Part shown: piece by piece, positions 10,379 through 20,366 of the stretch
Layout: every line of letters begins with the position of its first letter
Numbering within the stretch: the first letter of the stretch is position 1
Assembly: GCA_022010015.1 (NCBI GenBank)
Contig: CP091735.1
Span: forward strand, 1,860,001 to 1,924,000
From: Clostridium sp.
GTDB taxonomy: Bacteria > Bacillota_I > Bacilli_A > Acholeplasmatales > Anaeroplasmataceae
Direction of reading: 5' to 3'
Length of the DNA: 64,000 nucleotides
Program-made: the position numbers and the translations under genes
The notes under the pieces: generated by a model
What the model saw: only the letters and a program-made list of their open reading frames with translations
Databases searched by the model: none
Told to the model about the DNA's origin: nothing

Positions 10379-10644
10379 TTAAATTGCTTTAACAATTAGT
10401 TTAATAGCTGTTTTAAGATTACCATCAATCAAAATATCCGAAAAAAAGCAGGTATTGCTATTAAATCCTTTTCCTGTTGGAGCTACATACCCTCTACCAA
10501 TTGCAATTGCCTTAACTGCCTGATTCAAGGCACCTGCACCAACTGCTTGAATTTCCACAACATTTTGATTTCTAAAGGCATTTGCTAAAGCGCCCGCAAC
10601 ACTTGACGGCTTTGATTTTTGATGATACTTTTTAAAATTTCCAT
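10379..10644 (-). CDS. spoVS: Stage V sporulation protein S
   Basis: SpoVS is a small Alba-like protein required for proper spore coat and core development in Bacillus. The start follows a near-perfect AGGAGG site. The protein begins MEILKVSSKSKPSSVAGALA and contains IQAVGAGALNQAVKAIAIGR, almost identical to the family. After repair it continues DLIAIPAFSDILIDG and TAIKLIVKAI, for the usual 86-88 residues. Two breaks near 10444 (T7 for T5) and 10467 (CC for C on the plus strand) cause a short wrong-frame stretch, and an A run near 10630 is also expanded. It lies between ymdB and miaB as in B. subtilis. Confidence 0.93.
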
Positions 10645-10733
10645 ATAATTATCCTCCTAGCATAATTATATGACTTAAAAAGCAAATATGTTAAAATTCA
10701 AAAATGAATTCTTTCAATTTTGTTTTTTTGATA

Positions 10734-11465
10734 TTATTTAAATCTAAAAACCACAGCATTGATTTGCGTTATTCCATCCATAACTGATGCTGGTGTATAA
10801 ATTCCTGTTTTAAAGCGTTCAATGATTTGCTCTCTTGATGAGCCTATTATTCCATCCCTTGGTCCACACATACCAACATCTGATATATATAGCATATTAT
10901 TAATTAATCTTTCATCTGCGGTTTGAACATGAGTATGGGTACCAATAACTGCAGATATCTTATCACTATAATTAAAAGCAAATGCTAATTTTTCACTAGT
11001 TGCTTCACCATGAAAGTCAACAATATAATAATCAGCTCTGGTATTTTTTAAAATATTATCCATTGTTTTTAAAAAGGACAATCTAGGGCCATATCATTAA
11101 AAAAATTCTTCCAAGCATATTAACAATAATAAGCTTCTTATCATTATATCTAAGTTCTTTTGTAGCCAACACCATAATTAGTTGTAAAATTTGCAGGCCT
11201 TACAATATTGGCATCATTAATAAAATCCTTAATCTTTGAATTAGAAAAAGCATGATTTCCAAGCGTTAACATACTAATTTGCATTTTCATTAGCTTATCA
11301 TAATTTTCTTTAGAAAGGCCTCTTCCACGATAAGCATTTTTCGGCATTTGCTAAAAACAATATTAATTTTATAGTCATTTTTTTAATTTTTTTGGCAATT
11401 CATTAGCTAAAACATCAATAGCTTTTTTTCGCCATAAATATCTCCTAAAAAAATAAAATACGCAT
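10734..11465 (-). CDS. ymdB: YmdB-type metallophosphoesterase / cyclic-nucleotide phosphodiesterase
   Basis: YmdB is a dimetal phosphodiesterase (2',3'- and 3',5'-cyclic nucleotides) affecting biofilm and motility decisions in Bacillus. The start at 11465 has a GAGGAGG site. The N-terminus repairs to MRILFLGDIYGEKAID (GD metal motif). ANAENAYRGRGLS, MLTLGNHAF (the GNH motif), VDFHGEATSEK, GTHTHVQTADE and SDVGMCGPRDGIIG follow in order, covering the metal ligands. Length is about 240 after repair, slightly under the typical 264. Breaks lie near 11445, 11427, 11380, 11340, 11155 and 11095. It sits directly downstream of rny as in Bacillus. Confidence 0.95.
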
Positions 11466-11482
11466 AATTTCCTCCTCTTTAG

Positions 11483-11512
11483 AAAAAAAAGATATTCAAT
11501 TTGAATATCTTT
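11483..11512 (-). terminator. Intrinsic terminator after rny
   Basis: On the minus strand AGATATTCAA and TTGAATATCT form a long perfect stem followed by eight T. It overlaps the last base pairs of the rny stop region. Confidence 0.85.
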
Positions 11513-13129
11513 ATTTAGCCACATCAACAGCACGCATTTCTCTTATAACTGTAACCTTAATAGTTCCTGGATAAGATAGCTTTTCTTCAATTTGCTCCTT
11601 AATTTGACGAGCAACATTGATAACCTCTAAATCATCAATTTGATCTGGGTTAACAATTACACGAACTTCACGTCCTGCTTGAACAGCAAATGATGATTGA
11701 ACGCCCTTAACATTATTAGAAATTTCCTCAAGTGCCTCAAGACGTTTAACATAATTTTTCTAAGCTGTCACTTCTAGCACCAGGTCTTGCTGAGCTTAAA
11801 GCATCAGCTGCGGCAACAAGAACAGCAATAATAGTTTTAGGTGCTACATCCTCATGATGAGAAGCAATTGCATCAATAACCTCTTTCGGTTCATGATACT
11901 TATTAGCAAGCTCAACACCAATTTCAACATGGCTACCTTCAACCTCATGGTCAACAGCCTTACCAATATCATGAAGTAATCCAGCTCTTCTTGCTAGAAT
12001 TTCATTTTCACCAATTTCCGCTGCAAGCTTTCCTGCAATCATAGCTGTTTCAATACTATGACTTAATACATTTTGACCAAAGCTTGTTCTGTAATAAAGA
12101 CGACCAATTAGTCTTACCAAATCAGGATGGATTTTACCAATACCTGTTTTAAAGACAGCCTCTTCACCCTTCTCACGAATATCCATTTCAACTTCGCTAC
12201 GACAACGCTCAACAACCTCCTCAATTCTTGCAGGGTGAATTCTTCCATCACTAACAAGAATCTCTAAAGATTTTTTAGCTATTTCACGTCTTACAGGATC
12301 AAATCCTGATAAAACTACTGCCTCAGGAGTATCATCAATAATTAGATCTACACCAGTTAAAGATTCAAGTGTACGAATATTTCTACCTTCACGGCCAATT
12401 ATTCTACCCTTCATCTCATCAACTGGAAGGGAAACTGTACTTACAGTTGTCTCACTAACAGTTTCACTGGCATATTTTTGAATAGCTAAAGCTAATATAT
12501 TCTTACTCTTAGCCTTAACCTCAGCCTTTGCCTTTTCCTCCTCGTCTTTAATATAAGTAGCAATTTCACTACTCATATCCTCGCGCACCTTTGTCATAAT
12601 AATCTTTCTTGCGTCTTCTTTAGAAAGATTGGCAATTTCACATAATTTAGCCTCTTGTTGTTTTTAATACCTCATCGACTTTGATATTTAGTTGTTCTAA
12701 TTCAGTTTTCTTTTCGTCTAATTTGCTTTCCTTAACACTAAGAGAGTCCTCACGTCTATCAAGATTAGCACTTCTTCGATCTAGGGAATCCTCACGTTGA
12801 TTTAGCTTATTCTCTAATTCTACTACAACACTTTTTCTTTCTTTAATATCGCGTTCAGCCTCTTGCTTTTAGTAAATTTCTTTCAGAAACAGACTCTTTT
12901 TTTAGTTTTTTTCCGCTTGAGCTGCTGCTTCATCTAAAAGCTTTTGAGCCTCATTTTTTGCATCTTCAATTAATTTTTCAGAAGAAGCCTTAGTTTGACC
13001 TAAAGATTTCTCGTGAATTTTAATTCTGACAAAATAACCTACTAAACTACCAATAACTAAAGTACAAAGAGCGATAACTATGCTTAAAATAACCGTCGCA
13101 CCAAGCATCGCTAACATAGTTTCCTCCAT
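11511..13129 (-). CDS. rny: Ribonuclease Y
   Basis: Membrane-anchored endoribonuclease initiating mRNA decay. In order: an N-terminal membrane segment (VILSIVIALCTLVIGSLVGY) near 13030-13110; a long Lys/Glu/Arg coiled coil (12650-13000); a KH domain with MKGRIIGREGRNIRTLE near 12360-12420; and an HD domain with RRAGLLHDIGKAVDHEVEGS near 11930-11990. After a break at 11756 the C-terminus ends with VIREMRAVDVAK, the usual RNase Y tail. Repaired length is about 530 residues, close to the family's 520. Breaks in the coiled coil lie near 12898, 12870 and 12660. It begins the rny-ymdB-spoVS-miaB-ricA series. Confidence 0.97.
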
Positions 13130-13213
13130 TGTTTAAATAATTAATAATCGAATAATTATCCCTTAAAAATCTATTCGATATTTTTGATTATACTAAAAAA
13201 AGCTAATAGTCAA

Positions 13214-13241
13214 TTGACAAAGTCTTTATTTTTGGTATTAT
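13214..13241 (+). promoter_or_regulatory. Sigma-A-type promoter for the 13324 gene
   Basis: TTGACA at 13214-13219 and TATTAT at 13236-13241 are separated by 16 bases, pointing right. The next gene starts 83 bases downstream. It lies in the divergent region between rny and that gene. Confidence 0.65.
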
Positions 13242-13323
13242 TTTTATTATTATCATCTTTATATATTGAATTTCTAGACATTTTTAAGATAAAAATATTA
13301 TAGAAAGTTGAGGTTTTTTTACA

Positions 13324-13986
13324 ATGAGTAAAGTTAACATAAAAAAATAAAGAAAAAAATATAAAAATTCCAAGAAACCTAATATATTTATCAACAATTT
13401 TATTAACAATAATCGCGTTATTTTTTTATTTGGTTTGGTGTTGAATATTCAAATAATAAGGTTAAACCCTTTAAGGATGAATTTACTGATATTAAATATA
13501 AAGCTGTAAAAAGCCAAGGATATTACTGATTTTACATTTGATTTTTTTATTGTACTGAATATTTTTTTCATCAAGTACAAAGCAGGTAAAATTTCAAGCT
13601 ACTGCTTATGATAAAAAGGACGGCGTTGGAAAAAAATCACAAACGTTAATTTAAAGATGATGATGGCTGCTGATTGGGTTGGTTATACATCTAATGTATC
13701 AAGTAGTACTACCCTAAAGGATAGCGATAAATGGTGGAATTCAGCAGATCATGAAGAAGGTAAAAATGATCCAACATCTTTCACTAAAGCTTCACTTTTT
13801 AGTAACGGGCATTGATAAATCATACCCTATTAAGTCATTCTTCTTTGGAATGAAGGTTACCCCAAAGGCATATGTTCTTCTAACCTATACGCAAACTAAA
13901 AAAATGGTAAGGCGACTGATAAGAAATATCTTATTGAATATTCTTACAAAGAATATTTCAAGGATAAAATAACCTTAGTTGCTTAA
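13324..13986 (+). CDS. Membrane-anchored extracellular protein of unknown function
   Basis: Not recognised. After repair it is about 205 residues. It has a basic start (MSKVNIKNKEKNIKIPRN), one hydrophobic segment (LIYLSTILLTIIALFF), then an extracellular-looking region. This contains MMMAADWVGYTSNVSSSTTL, DSDKWWNSADHEEGKNDP, FFFGMKVTPKAYVLLTYTQT and a C-terminus YKEYFKDKITLVA. The Trp/Ser/Asp-rich beta-like character suggests a type II-anchored surface domain. Breaks lie near 13343, 13420, 13512, 13548, 13565, 13628, 13803 and 13902. It has its own promoter and UUCG-loop terminator and is divergent from rny. Confidence 0.6.
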
Positions 13987-13990
13987 TAAC

Positions 13991-14015
13991 GAAGGCTTCG
14001 GCCTTCTTTTTTTTA
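13991..14015 (+). terminator. UUCG-tetraloop intrinsic terminator
   Basis: GAAGGC-TTCG-GCCTTC followed by eight T, directly after the TAA of the 13324 gene. Confidence 0.92.
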
Positions 14016-14017
14016 AG

Positions 14018-14038
14018 AAAAAATAGGCTTATAGCCTA
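14018..14038 (-). terminator. Intrinsic terminator of rnmV
   Basis: On the minus strand TAGGCTATAAGCCTA is followed by six T. It overlaps the rnmV stop codon and converges with the neighbouring plus-strand terminator. Confidence 0.75.
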
Positions 14039-14581
14039 TATAGTATATTTATTCGTTAATTCTTTTAATTTATCTAAAGTAATACCAAAAAGATTAATTC
14101 GTTTTAAAAATGTCTTAGCATTAGGGGCTCCGATGTTTAATTCTTCTGATATTTTATTACGAATAATTAATGAGTTAACATTTCCAATTAAACCAAGTTC
14201 ATATAAGTCATTTATAGTTATATTTGCACTAACATTTTTTTAGGAGTATAAACCTTTCTTAAAGCCTCTATTATATCGTTATCACTAGCATGCTCGACAC
14301 CAACCTTTTTTTATTAGTAGATATACATAGCTTCTTTGGTATAAATGCTTGCTTAGCAGTAGGAATTTCATTTGTTATTATATTTCTTATTTTTTTCACC
14401 AGGACCATCAGGATCTAAAAATAAAATTATCTCATTATTTTTGAGTTAATGTCTTTAGCATATTAATAGTTTCCTTACTTATTTCTCTACCATGGGTTAT
14501 AACAACATGCGAATTAGGAAATAAACTTAAAATTCGCATTTGGTCATGTATGCCTTCAACAACAATTATTTGATTATCCAT
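14036..14581 (-). CDS. rnmV: Ribonuclease M5 (5S rRNA maturation)
   Basis: RNase M5 trims 5S rRNA precursors using a TOPRIM catalytic domain. The start at 14581 gives MDNQIIVVEGIHDQMRI (the TOPRIM Glu in VVEG). VVITHGREI and IILFLDPDGPGEKIRN (the TOPRIM DxD region) follow, then FIPKKLC and VGVEHASDNDIIEAL, both highly characteristic of RNase M5. The C-terminus is helical (LIIRNKISEELNIGAPNAKT), for about 178 residues as usual. Breaks lie near 14440, 14392, 14304 and 14236. Its common partner ksgA (rsmA) is not adjacent. It stands alone between an extracellular protein and the ABC exporter. Confidence 0.93.
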
Positions 14582-14615
14582 TATATCACCATAGATATTA
14601 TACAATATTAGAAAG

Positions 14616-14640
14616 AAAAAAAGCCATCAATGTGGCTTTT
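14616..14640 (-). terminator. Intrinsic terminator of the ABC exporter operon
   Basis: On the minus strand GCCACATTGATGGC is followed by seven T, immediately after the stop of the second exporter subunit. Confidence 0.82.
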
Positions 14641-16429
14641 TATTCTTCATTAAATTGCGAATTATATAAATCCTTGTAAAAACCATTTTGAGCCATTAGC
14701 TCCTCATGATTTCCTTGTTCAATTATGTTTCCATTTTTCATAACTAAAATCTTATCAGCATTTTTTTAATTGTTGAAAGTCTATGAGCAATAACGAAGCT
14801 TGTTCTTCCTTCCATTAGCTTATCCATAGCCTTTTGAATAAGAATTTCGGTTCTTGTATCAACACTTGATGTTGCTTCATCTAAAATTAGCATTGGAGCA
14901 TTCTCAATCATTGCTCTTGCGATAGTTAAAAGCTGCTTTTGACCTGCTGAAACATTAGCATTTTCATCTAAAATGTGATCTAAGCCACCAGGTAATGAAT
15001 TAACAAAATGATCCATATGTGCTTCCTTTAAAGCCTCCATAATTTCTTCATCTGTTGCATCCTTGTTACCAAATTTCAAATTATCACGAATAGTACCTTC
15101 AAATAACCAGGTATCCTGCAAAAACCATACCAAATAATGAATCTACATTTTCTCTTGATAACTCTTTAGTTGATATACCATCAATTAAAATGTGCCCACT
15201 ATTAACCTCATAAAACCTCATTAAAAGGTTTACAATTGTTGTCTTACCAGCACCTGTGGGACCAACAATTGCAATTTTTTGACCATGTTTTACTTCACAA
15301 TTGAAATTAAAAATAATTTGCTTATCAGGATAATAGCCAAAATTAACATTTTCAAATGAAACATTACCAATGACATTATTCTTACTAATTATTTTAGTTG
15401 GATTTTTCAACCTCTAATTCTTCTTCAGCTAAGAAAGCAAATACTCTTTCACTTGCTGCAACACATGATTGTAAAACATTAGTTATCTGTCCTATTTGTT
15501 GAAGAGGCTGATTAAACATTCTTGTATATTGAATGAACATTTGAATATACTCTAATCCAAAATCGCCATTTAAAATTTTTAATACCACCAAGAATACAAA
15601 TTGCAACATATGATAAATTGCCTATAAACATCATAATGGGCATCATTAGTCCACTAAAGAATTGACTTTTCCAAGCACTAGTCTCTAAATCATCATTTAA
15701 AGATGTAAATTCCTTTTTACTTGCATCTTGATGATTAAAAGCTTTAATTATAACAAGACCAGAATAATCCTCTTCAATTTGACCATTAATCTTACCTAAT
15801 GATTTTTTTGTTGATTTCTAAAGAATTTTTTTGACTGAATTTAACTATTAGCATCATAAATATCATAGATAAAGGAATAGATACTAAAGGTATTAAGGTC
15901 ATCATTGGTGATAATGTTAGCATCATAATGAATACACCAACAAATGTAGTAATTGAAGAAATCATTTGTGTAGCACTTTGATTTAAATTTTGACCAACTG
16001 TATCAACATCATTTGTTACTCTACTTAATACATCACCATATGAGGTATTATCAAAATAGCGTAGCGGAATCTTATTAATTTTTTTATAGATATAGCCTCA
16101 CGCATCTTATTACATATTTTTTTGAGTCACACCTGTCATTAAGAATCCACATGTATAGTTTGCAAGAGCTGAACCACAGTATATAAATATCAAAGAAATT
16201 CCAATTTTTTTGTAATTTTATCAAAATTAATTTGCACTTGGTAGCATTCTTTAGTAATCTCACCTAAAAATTTTTTTGGTCCCATAATTGAGCAAACGGA
16301 TGCAACAATACTAAGTAAAATTGCAATAATAACAATTGGAAAATGTGGTTTAATATAAGGAATTAAATTTTTAAAGCTTTGCTTCATATTTTTTGCCTTA
16401 GGGGCATTATTTATATTTCTACTATGCAT
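14640..16429 (-). CDS. Heterodimeric ABC exporter, subunit B (membrane plus ATPase)
   Basis: A half-transporter of the ABC-B exporter class (LmrD/YheH/BmrD-like), about 590 residues. The membrane domain holds RYFDNTSYGDVLSRVTNDVD, a coupling-helix motif. The nucleotide-binding domain has IVGPTGAGKTTIVNLLMRFY (Walker A), the Q-loop region MVFQDTWLFEGTIRDN, signature NVSAGQKQLLTIARAM, Walker B MLILDEATSSVD and the H-loop FVIAHRLST. In this subunit Walker B ends in Glu and the signature is SAGQ. Breaks lie near 16265, 16208, 16125, 16083, 15830, 15805, 15575, 15405, 15118 and 14757. Its ATG overlaps the stop of subunit A, so the two are coupled. Confidence 0.92.
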
Positions 16430-18230
16430 TTTCTAATTCCTCCTTTGACAATTGCGAATAAGCAATTTCCTGATAAACACTGCAGTTTTTCAAGCAATTC
16501 CTTATGCGTACCAATGCCAACAACCTCGCCCTTATCTAAAACAATAATCTTATCAGCATTAATGATTGTTCCTATTCTTTGCGCAACAATTACATTAGTT
16601 GCACGATTTGGCATATTCTTTAAAGCAAGTCTTAATTCTTGATCAGTTTTCAAATCAAGAGCACTAAATGAATCGTCAAATAAGAAAATTTCTGGCTTTT
16701 TAATTATTGCTCGTGCAATGCATAATCTTTGCTTTTGACCTCCAGAGAAATTTGTCCCACCCTGGGCTACTATTGCATTTTCCTTCAAATCAAGATTTGA
16801 AACAAAATCATATGCTTGAGCAATAGTTAATGCATTTGTTATTTCTTCAGCTGTTGGATTTTTCTTACCATATTCTAAATTAGATTTAATTGTTCCTCTA
16901 AACAAATTAGATTTTTTTGTGGGACTAGTCCAAGCTTTGCCTCTAAATCCTTCTCTTTATATTCCTTTACATCGACACCATCAACAAGAACACTTCCACT
17001 TGTTGCATCATAAAAAAACGATTAATTAAATTTAAAATAGTACTTTTTTTCCTGAGCCAGTTGAACCAATAATAGCCAAGGTTTCTCCATCCTCTATTTT
17101 AAAGCTAATATTTGACAAAACAGGTTCATTTGAGCCTGGATACATAAAGCTAACATTTTTAAACTCAATTGATCCCTTTTCCAAAGGCTTTATTGAATTC
17201 TCTGGTTCAGTAATTAAATTCTTTGACTCTAAAACCTCATTAATTCTTTTAGCTGATACCATTCCACGGGGAACCATAACAAATATCATTATAAGTTGCA
17301 TAAATGCCATACAAATAATCATTGCGTATTGTTGAAAGCCAAAAACATCGCCAATGTTCAATACATTATTATTTATTGCGTAGGCACCAACCCATAAAAT
17401 ACATAATGATGTGACATTCATAATAATCATCATTCCTGGATTTAATAAAGACATCATTCTATTTACAAAAAAACATTCATTTTTTTGTAACATCATTATT
17501 AACCTTAGAAAAATTTTTTTCTTCCTCATAGCCTTGTGCGTTATTAGCTCTTACAACTCTTATACCAGTTAAATTTTCTCTTGTAACAAGATTTAATTTA
17601 TCAGTTAAACCTTGGATTTGCTTAAATTTAGGCATTACGAAAATAAAAATTATAAATACAAGCAATACTAGAGCAATAACTGATATAATAACTATAGAAT
17701 TAAGATTTGATGATGAAGCTTGCTTAGTAGCTTGAATTATACCCTTTATAGCCATAATAGGAGCTGAAACCGCAATACGTAAAACCATTACAATTACCAT
17801 TTGGATTTGGGTAATATCATTTGTTGATCTAGTTATCAAACTTGATGTTGAAAAAGAATCAATTTCATTTAATGAAAAATTTTGAACCTTATTATAAACC
17901 TTATCTCTTAAATCATGAGAAAATCCAGCGGCAATCTTAGCAGCTAAAAAGCTAACAATTATAGTAGAGACAACAGAAATGCCACTACAAAGAAGCACTT
18001 TTAAGCCACTATTATATATTTCACTTTTAGTATCTGCAAGTAGTTCTGCCGGAATAGTGACACCATATTCACGCATTTTTTTGAAATTAATCCAGCATTA
18101 TTTAAAAATTTTTTTGTAAGATAATCAGGCATCTTTAAATCAGCAGCAACCTGCAGATAAACAAAGCCAATTATCAAAATACAAAAAAAGCCAATAATAC
18201 CAGCGAAAATTCTTTAATAATTTTTAACAT
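16422..18230 (-). CDS. Heterodimeric ABC exporter, subunit A (degenerate catalytic site)
   Basis: First gene of the exporter operon, about 590 residues, start 18230 after AAGGATGAT. The N-terminal membrane domain contains SLNEIDSFSTSSLITRSTND. The ATPase has GSTGSGKSTILN (after repair near 17047), then SNLFRGTIKSNLEYG, NFSGGQKQRLCIARA and FLFDDSFSALD. The usual Walker B Glu is Asp (FLFDDS), and the H-loop His is replaced by Gln (VIVAQRIGT). This matches the non-canonical site seen in one partner of heterodimeric exporters of the LmrC/YheI type. Breaks lie near 17517, 17483, 17047, 17020 and 16914. Likely multidrug or lipid export, with MarR control. Confidence 0.92.
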
Positions 18231-18282
18231 TAGTATCATCCTTTTTAAGAAATATTACATATCTTTATTGTATGCAATAAGT

Positions 18283-18313
18283 ATTATAAACTTATTTTTT
18301 TAGCCAATGTCAA
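18283..18313 (-). promoter_or_regulatory. Promoter of the ABC exporter operon
   Basis: Read on the minus strand, TTGACA (18308-18313) and TATAAT (18283-18288) are 19 bases apart. The spacer contains a run of seven A, so the true spacing may be 17-18. The gene starts 53 bases after the -10. Confidence 0.72.
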
Positions 18314-18318
18314 CACGT

Positions 18319-18349
18319 TTAACATATGTTAAATATTAACTTTTGTTAA
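18319..18349. promoter_or_regulatory. Doubled palindromic operator, probably MarR-bound
   Basis: Two copies of TTAAC-N4-GTTAA lie at 18319-18332 and 18336-18349, 17 bases apart from start to start. The first sits inside the 16-bp palindrome TTTAACATATGTTAAA. They lie between the -35 boxes of the divergent exporter and marR promoters. Dyads of this size are typical MarR binding sites. Confidence 0.75.
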
Positions 18350-18356
18350 ATATATA

Positions 18357-18385
18357 TTGATTTTTAAAAAAATAATTAGTATAAT
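18357..18385 (+). promoter_or_regulatory. Promoter of marR
   Basis: TTGATT at 18357-18362 and TATAAT at 18380-18385 have a 17-base spacer, and the start codon follows 16 bases later with GGTGAT upstream. The operator pair is directly upstream. Confidence 0.7.
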
Positions 18386-18401
18386 TATAATGGTGATTTA
18401 A

Positions 18402-18853
18402 ATGAACGAACAAAAAAACAAAGGAATTATTGAATGAATCAGCAAAGCTTATGCCAAGGCAATTTCAATTTTTTTAAATGAATGTAATTATGTATTCACT
18501 AAATATAACATTTCAAAGCAGGAATATTTTTTTATATTGCTTCATTAGACAAATGCTCATCGTCAATGCAAGAGATTTCCTCTAAGCATGGAATATCACC
18601 TCAGCAGCTTTCAAGGCTTAGTAATTCATTAGAAGCAAAAGGTTTAATTACAAGAAAAAAATTAATAAAAGAAAATCATCGTATGCTTCAAAGTGAAATT
18701 ACCGATGCTGGTTTAGAGCTTTTTAAATTCCATAAAAAGAATTAATAGCTAATGTAGAAAATAAATTTTTCACTTCTATCTTCTTCTGAACTAGATGAAT
18801 GTATTACAGCATTAAAGAAAATAAATAAAAATATTTTTCTAAAAATTTCTTAA
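18402..18853 (+). CDS. MarR-family transcriptional regulator
   Basis: A winged-helix regulator of about 145 residues after repair. The N-terminal helices read ELLNESAKLMPRQFQFLN and KYNISKQEYF. The DNA-binding core is MQEISSKHGISPQQLSRLSN and SLEAKGLITRKI, then the wing (NKENHRMLQSEITDAG) and a C-terminal dimerisation helix SELDECITALKKINKNIF. This is the standard MarR order. Breaks lie near 18411, 18468, 18525, 18650 and 18740. It is divergent from the ABC exporter across a 170-base region with two identical dyads. Autoregulation and repression of the exporter are therefore the likely role, as for many MarR-linked drug exporters. Confidence 0.87.
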
Positions 18854-18861
18854 TTTAAATA

Positions 18862-18881
18862 AAGGCCTAAAAGCCTTTTTT
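18862..18881 (+). terminator. Intrinsic terminator of marR
   Basis: AAGGC-CTAAAA-GCCTT followed by six T. Confidence 0.72.
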
Positions 18882-18893
18882 ATTTAAAAAAAT

Positions 18894-18928
18894 AAAAAAA
18901 TGACCATTAGAATTAATCTAATAGTCAT
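18894..18928 (-). terminator. Intrinsic terminator of pyk
   Basis: On the minus strand ATGACTATTAGA pairs with TCTAATGGTCAT (one G-U) and is followed by seven T. Confidence 0.85.
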
Positions 18929-18948
18929 CTAAAATTTATATTTTATAA

Positions 18949-20350
18949 TTACTCAACATCAACTAAAGTTACGCCATTTGCGTTAACCTTTAAGATATGA
19001 GCGCCAGCTTCAAGACCTAAAGCATCCTTAGCAGCCTTTAGCGCATCCTCATATTTACCAATAACTGGTTGAACACCCCATACAACTGATAAAGTACGAG
19101 CACACTTGCTACAAGCACAAGCATAGAATACATCAGCAGCAGGACGATATTCACTGATAGCTAAAGCTAAATCAACATCACCCTCAGCAACGATTGCATC
19201 AATATCAAAATTCATCGCTAAAGTAGCAGCAGCTAAACCAACAGCATCATCAGAGTCTAATTCCTTATTACCATTTAAAACATTATTAATCATTAATTCA
19301 TGATCTAATGAATCTTCAGCTTTCTCATCAATCTTAGACATATATGAAACAGCTTCAAATGGATAATCTCCTTGAGCAGATTCTCCAGAAAGCATTGTAG
19401 CACCTGTACCATCAAGTACGGCATTATGAACATCTGAAACCTCAGCACGTGTAGGACGTGGATTTTGTTGCATTGAATCTAACATTTGAGTTGCAGTGAT
19501 AACAATCTTTCCTTGAGATTGAGCAAGATAAATCATTTCCTTTTGAATTTCTGGTAAATCCCATGCATCAACATCAACACCTAAGTCTCCACGAGCAACC
19601 ATTACACCATCAGATAATTCAATGATTTCTTCCATGTTTGAAACACCCTCTTGGTTTTCAATCTTAGAAATAACCTTAATGTGAGTATTTCCCTTTGCAG
19701 CTAAAAATATCACGAATTTGCTTTAAATCATCTGCACGACGAACAAATGATGCAAAAATGAAATCTAAATCTTGGTCACAAGCGAACTCAATATCAGCCT
19801 TATCCTTTGGTGAAATATAAGGCATATTTAAAAATTACACCTGGAACATTACAATTTCTCTTTGGTTTTTAAATTTTCTATTTGATAATGATTCACAAAT
19901 TAATTCACGATTAGGACCTTTTTCCTTAACAACTAATTGGAACAAGCCATCCTCAAATAAAATCTTACCACCAACAGAAATATCATCATATAATCCAGCA
20001 TAAGAAATAGCTACCTTAACAGAACCATCATCTTGCTTACCACCAACAAATGAATAATCCATAGTTAAAACTACCTTATCGCCAGCCTTAACCATTACAC
20101 CAGCATAGTCTTCCTTTAAAAGACCTGTTCTGATTTCAGGACCCTTTGTATCAAGAGCAAGACCAGTATTCCAACCATGCTCTGCATTTAATTCCTTAAC
20201 ATTCTTAATACGGAATCCTTGCTCTTCATAATCACCATGAGAGAAATTCATACGCATTACATTCATTCCTGCAGTTCCAATTAACTTTTCAAGGCAATCC
20301 TTTTGCTCTGAAGCAGGACCGATTGTACAAACTACTTTAGTTTTTTTCAT
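18949..20350 (-). CDS. pyk: Pyruvate kinase
   Basis: Last step of glycolysis, PEP + ADP to pyruvate + ATP. Starts MKKTKVVCTIGPASE. MRMNFSHGDYEEQ, LDTKGPEIRTG (substrate and K+ site), GVMVARGDLGVD and ITATQMLDSM follow. The latter two are the classic active-site motifs. A C-terminal domain completes about 465 residues. Two single T insertions, near 19710 and 19830 (4 to 5), split it; removing them restores MPYISPKDKADIEFACDQD and FIFASFVRRADDLKQIRDIL exactly. The C-terminal domain lacks the extra PEP-utilising domain of Bacillus Pyk. It lies directly downstream of pfkA and probably shares its transcript. Confidence 0.97.
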
Positions 20351-20366
20351 TTTTAAACTCCTTAAA

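Noticed and set aside
16379..16642. Plus-strand open frame over the ABC exporter junction
   Set aside because: Antisense to conserved ATPase motifs of subunit A.
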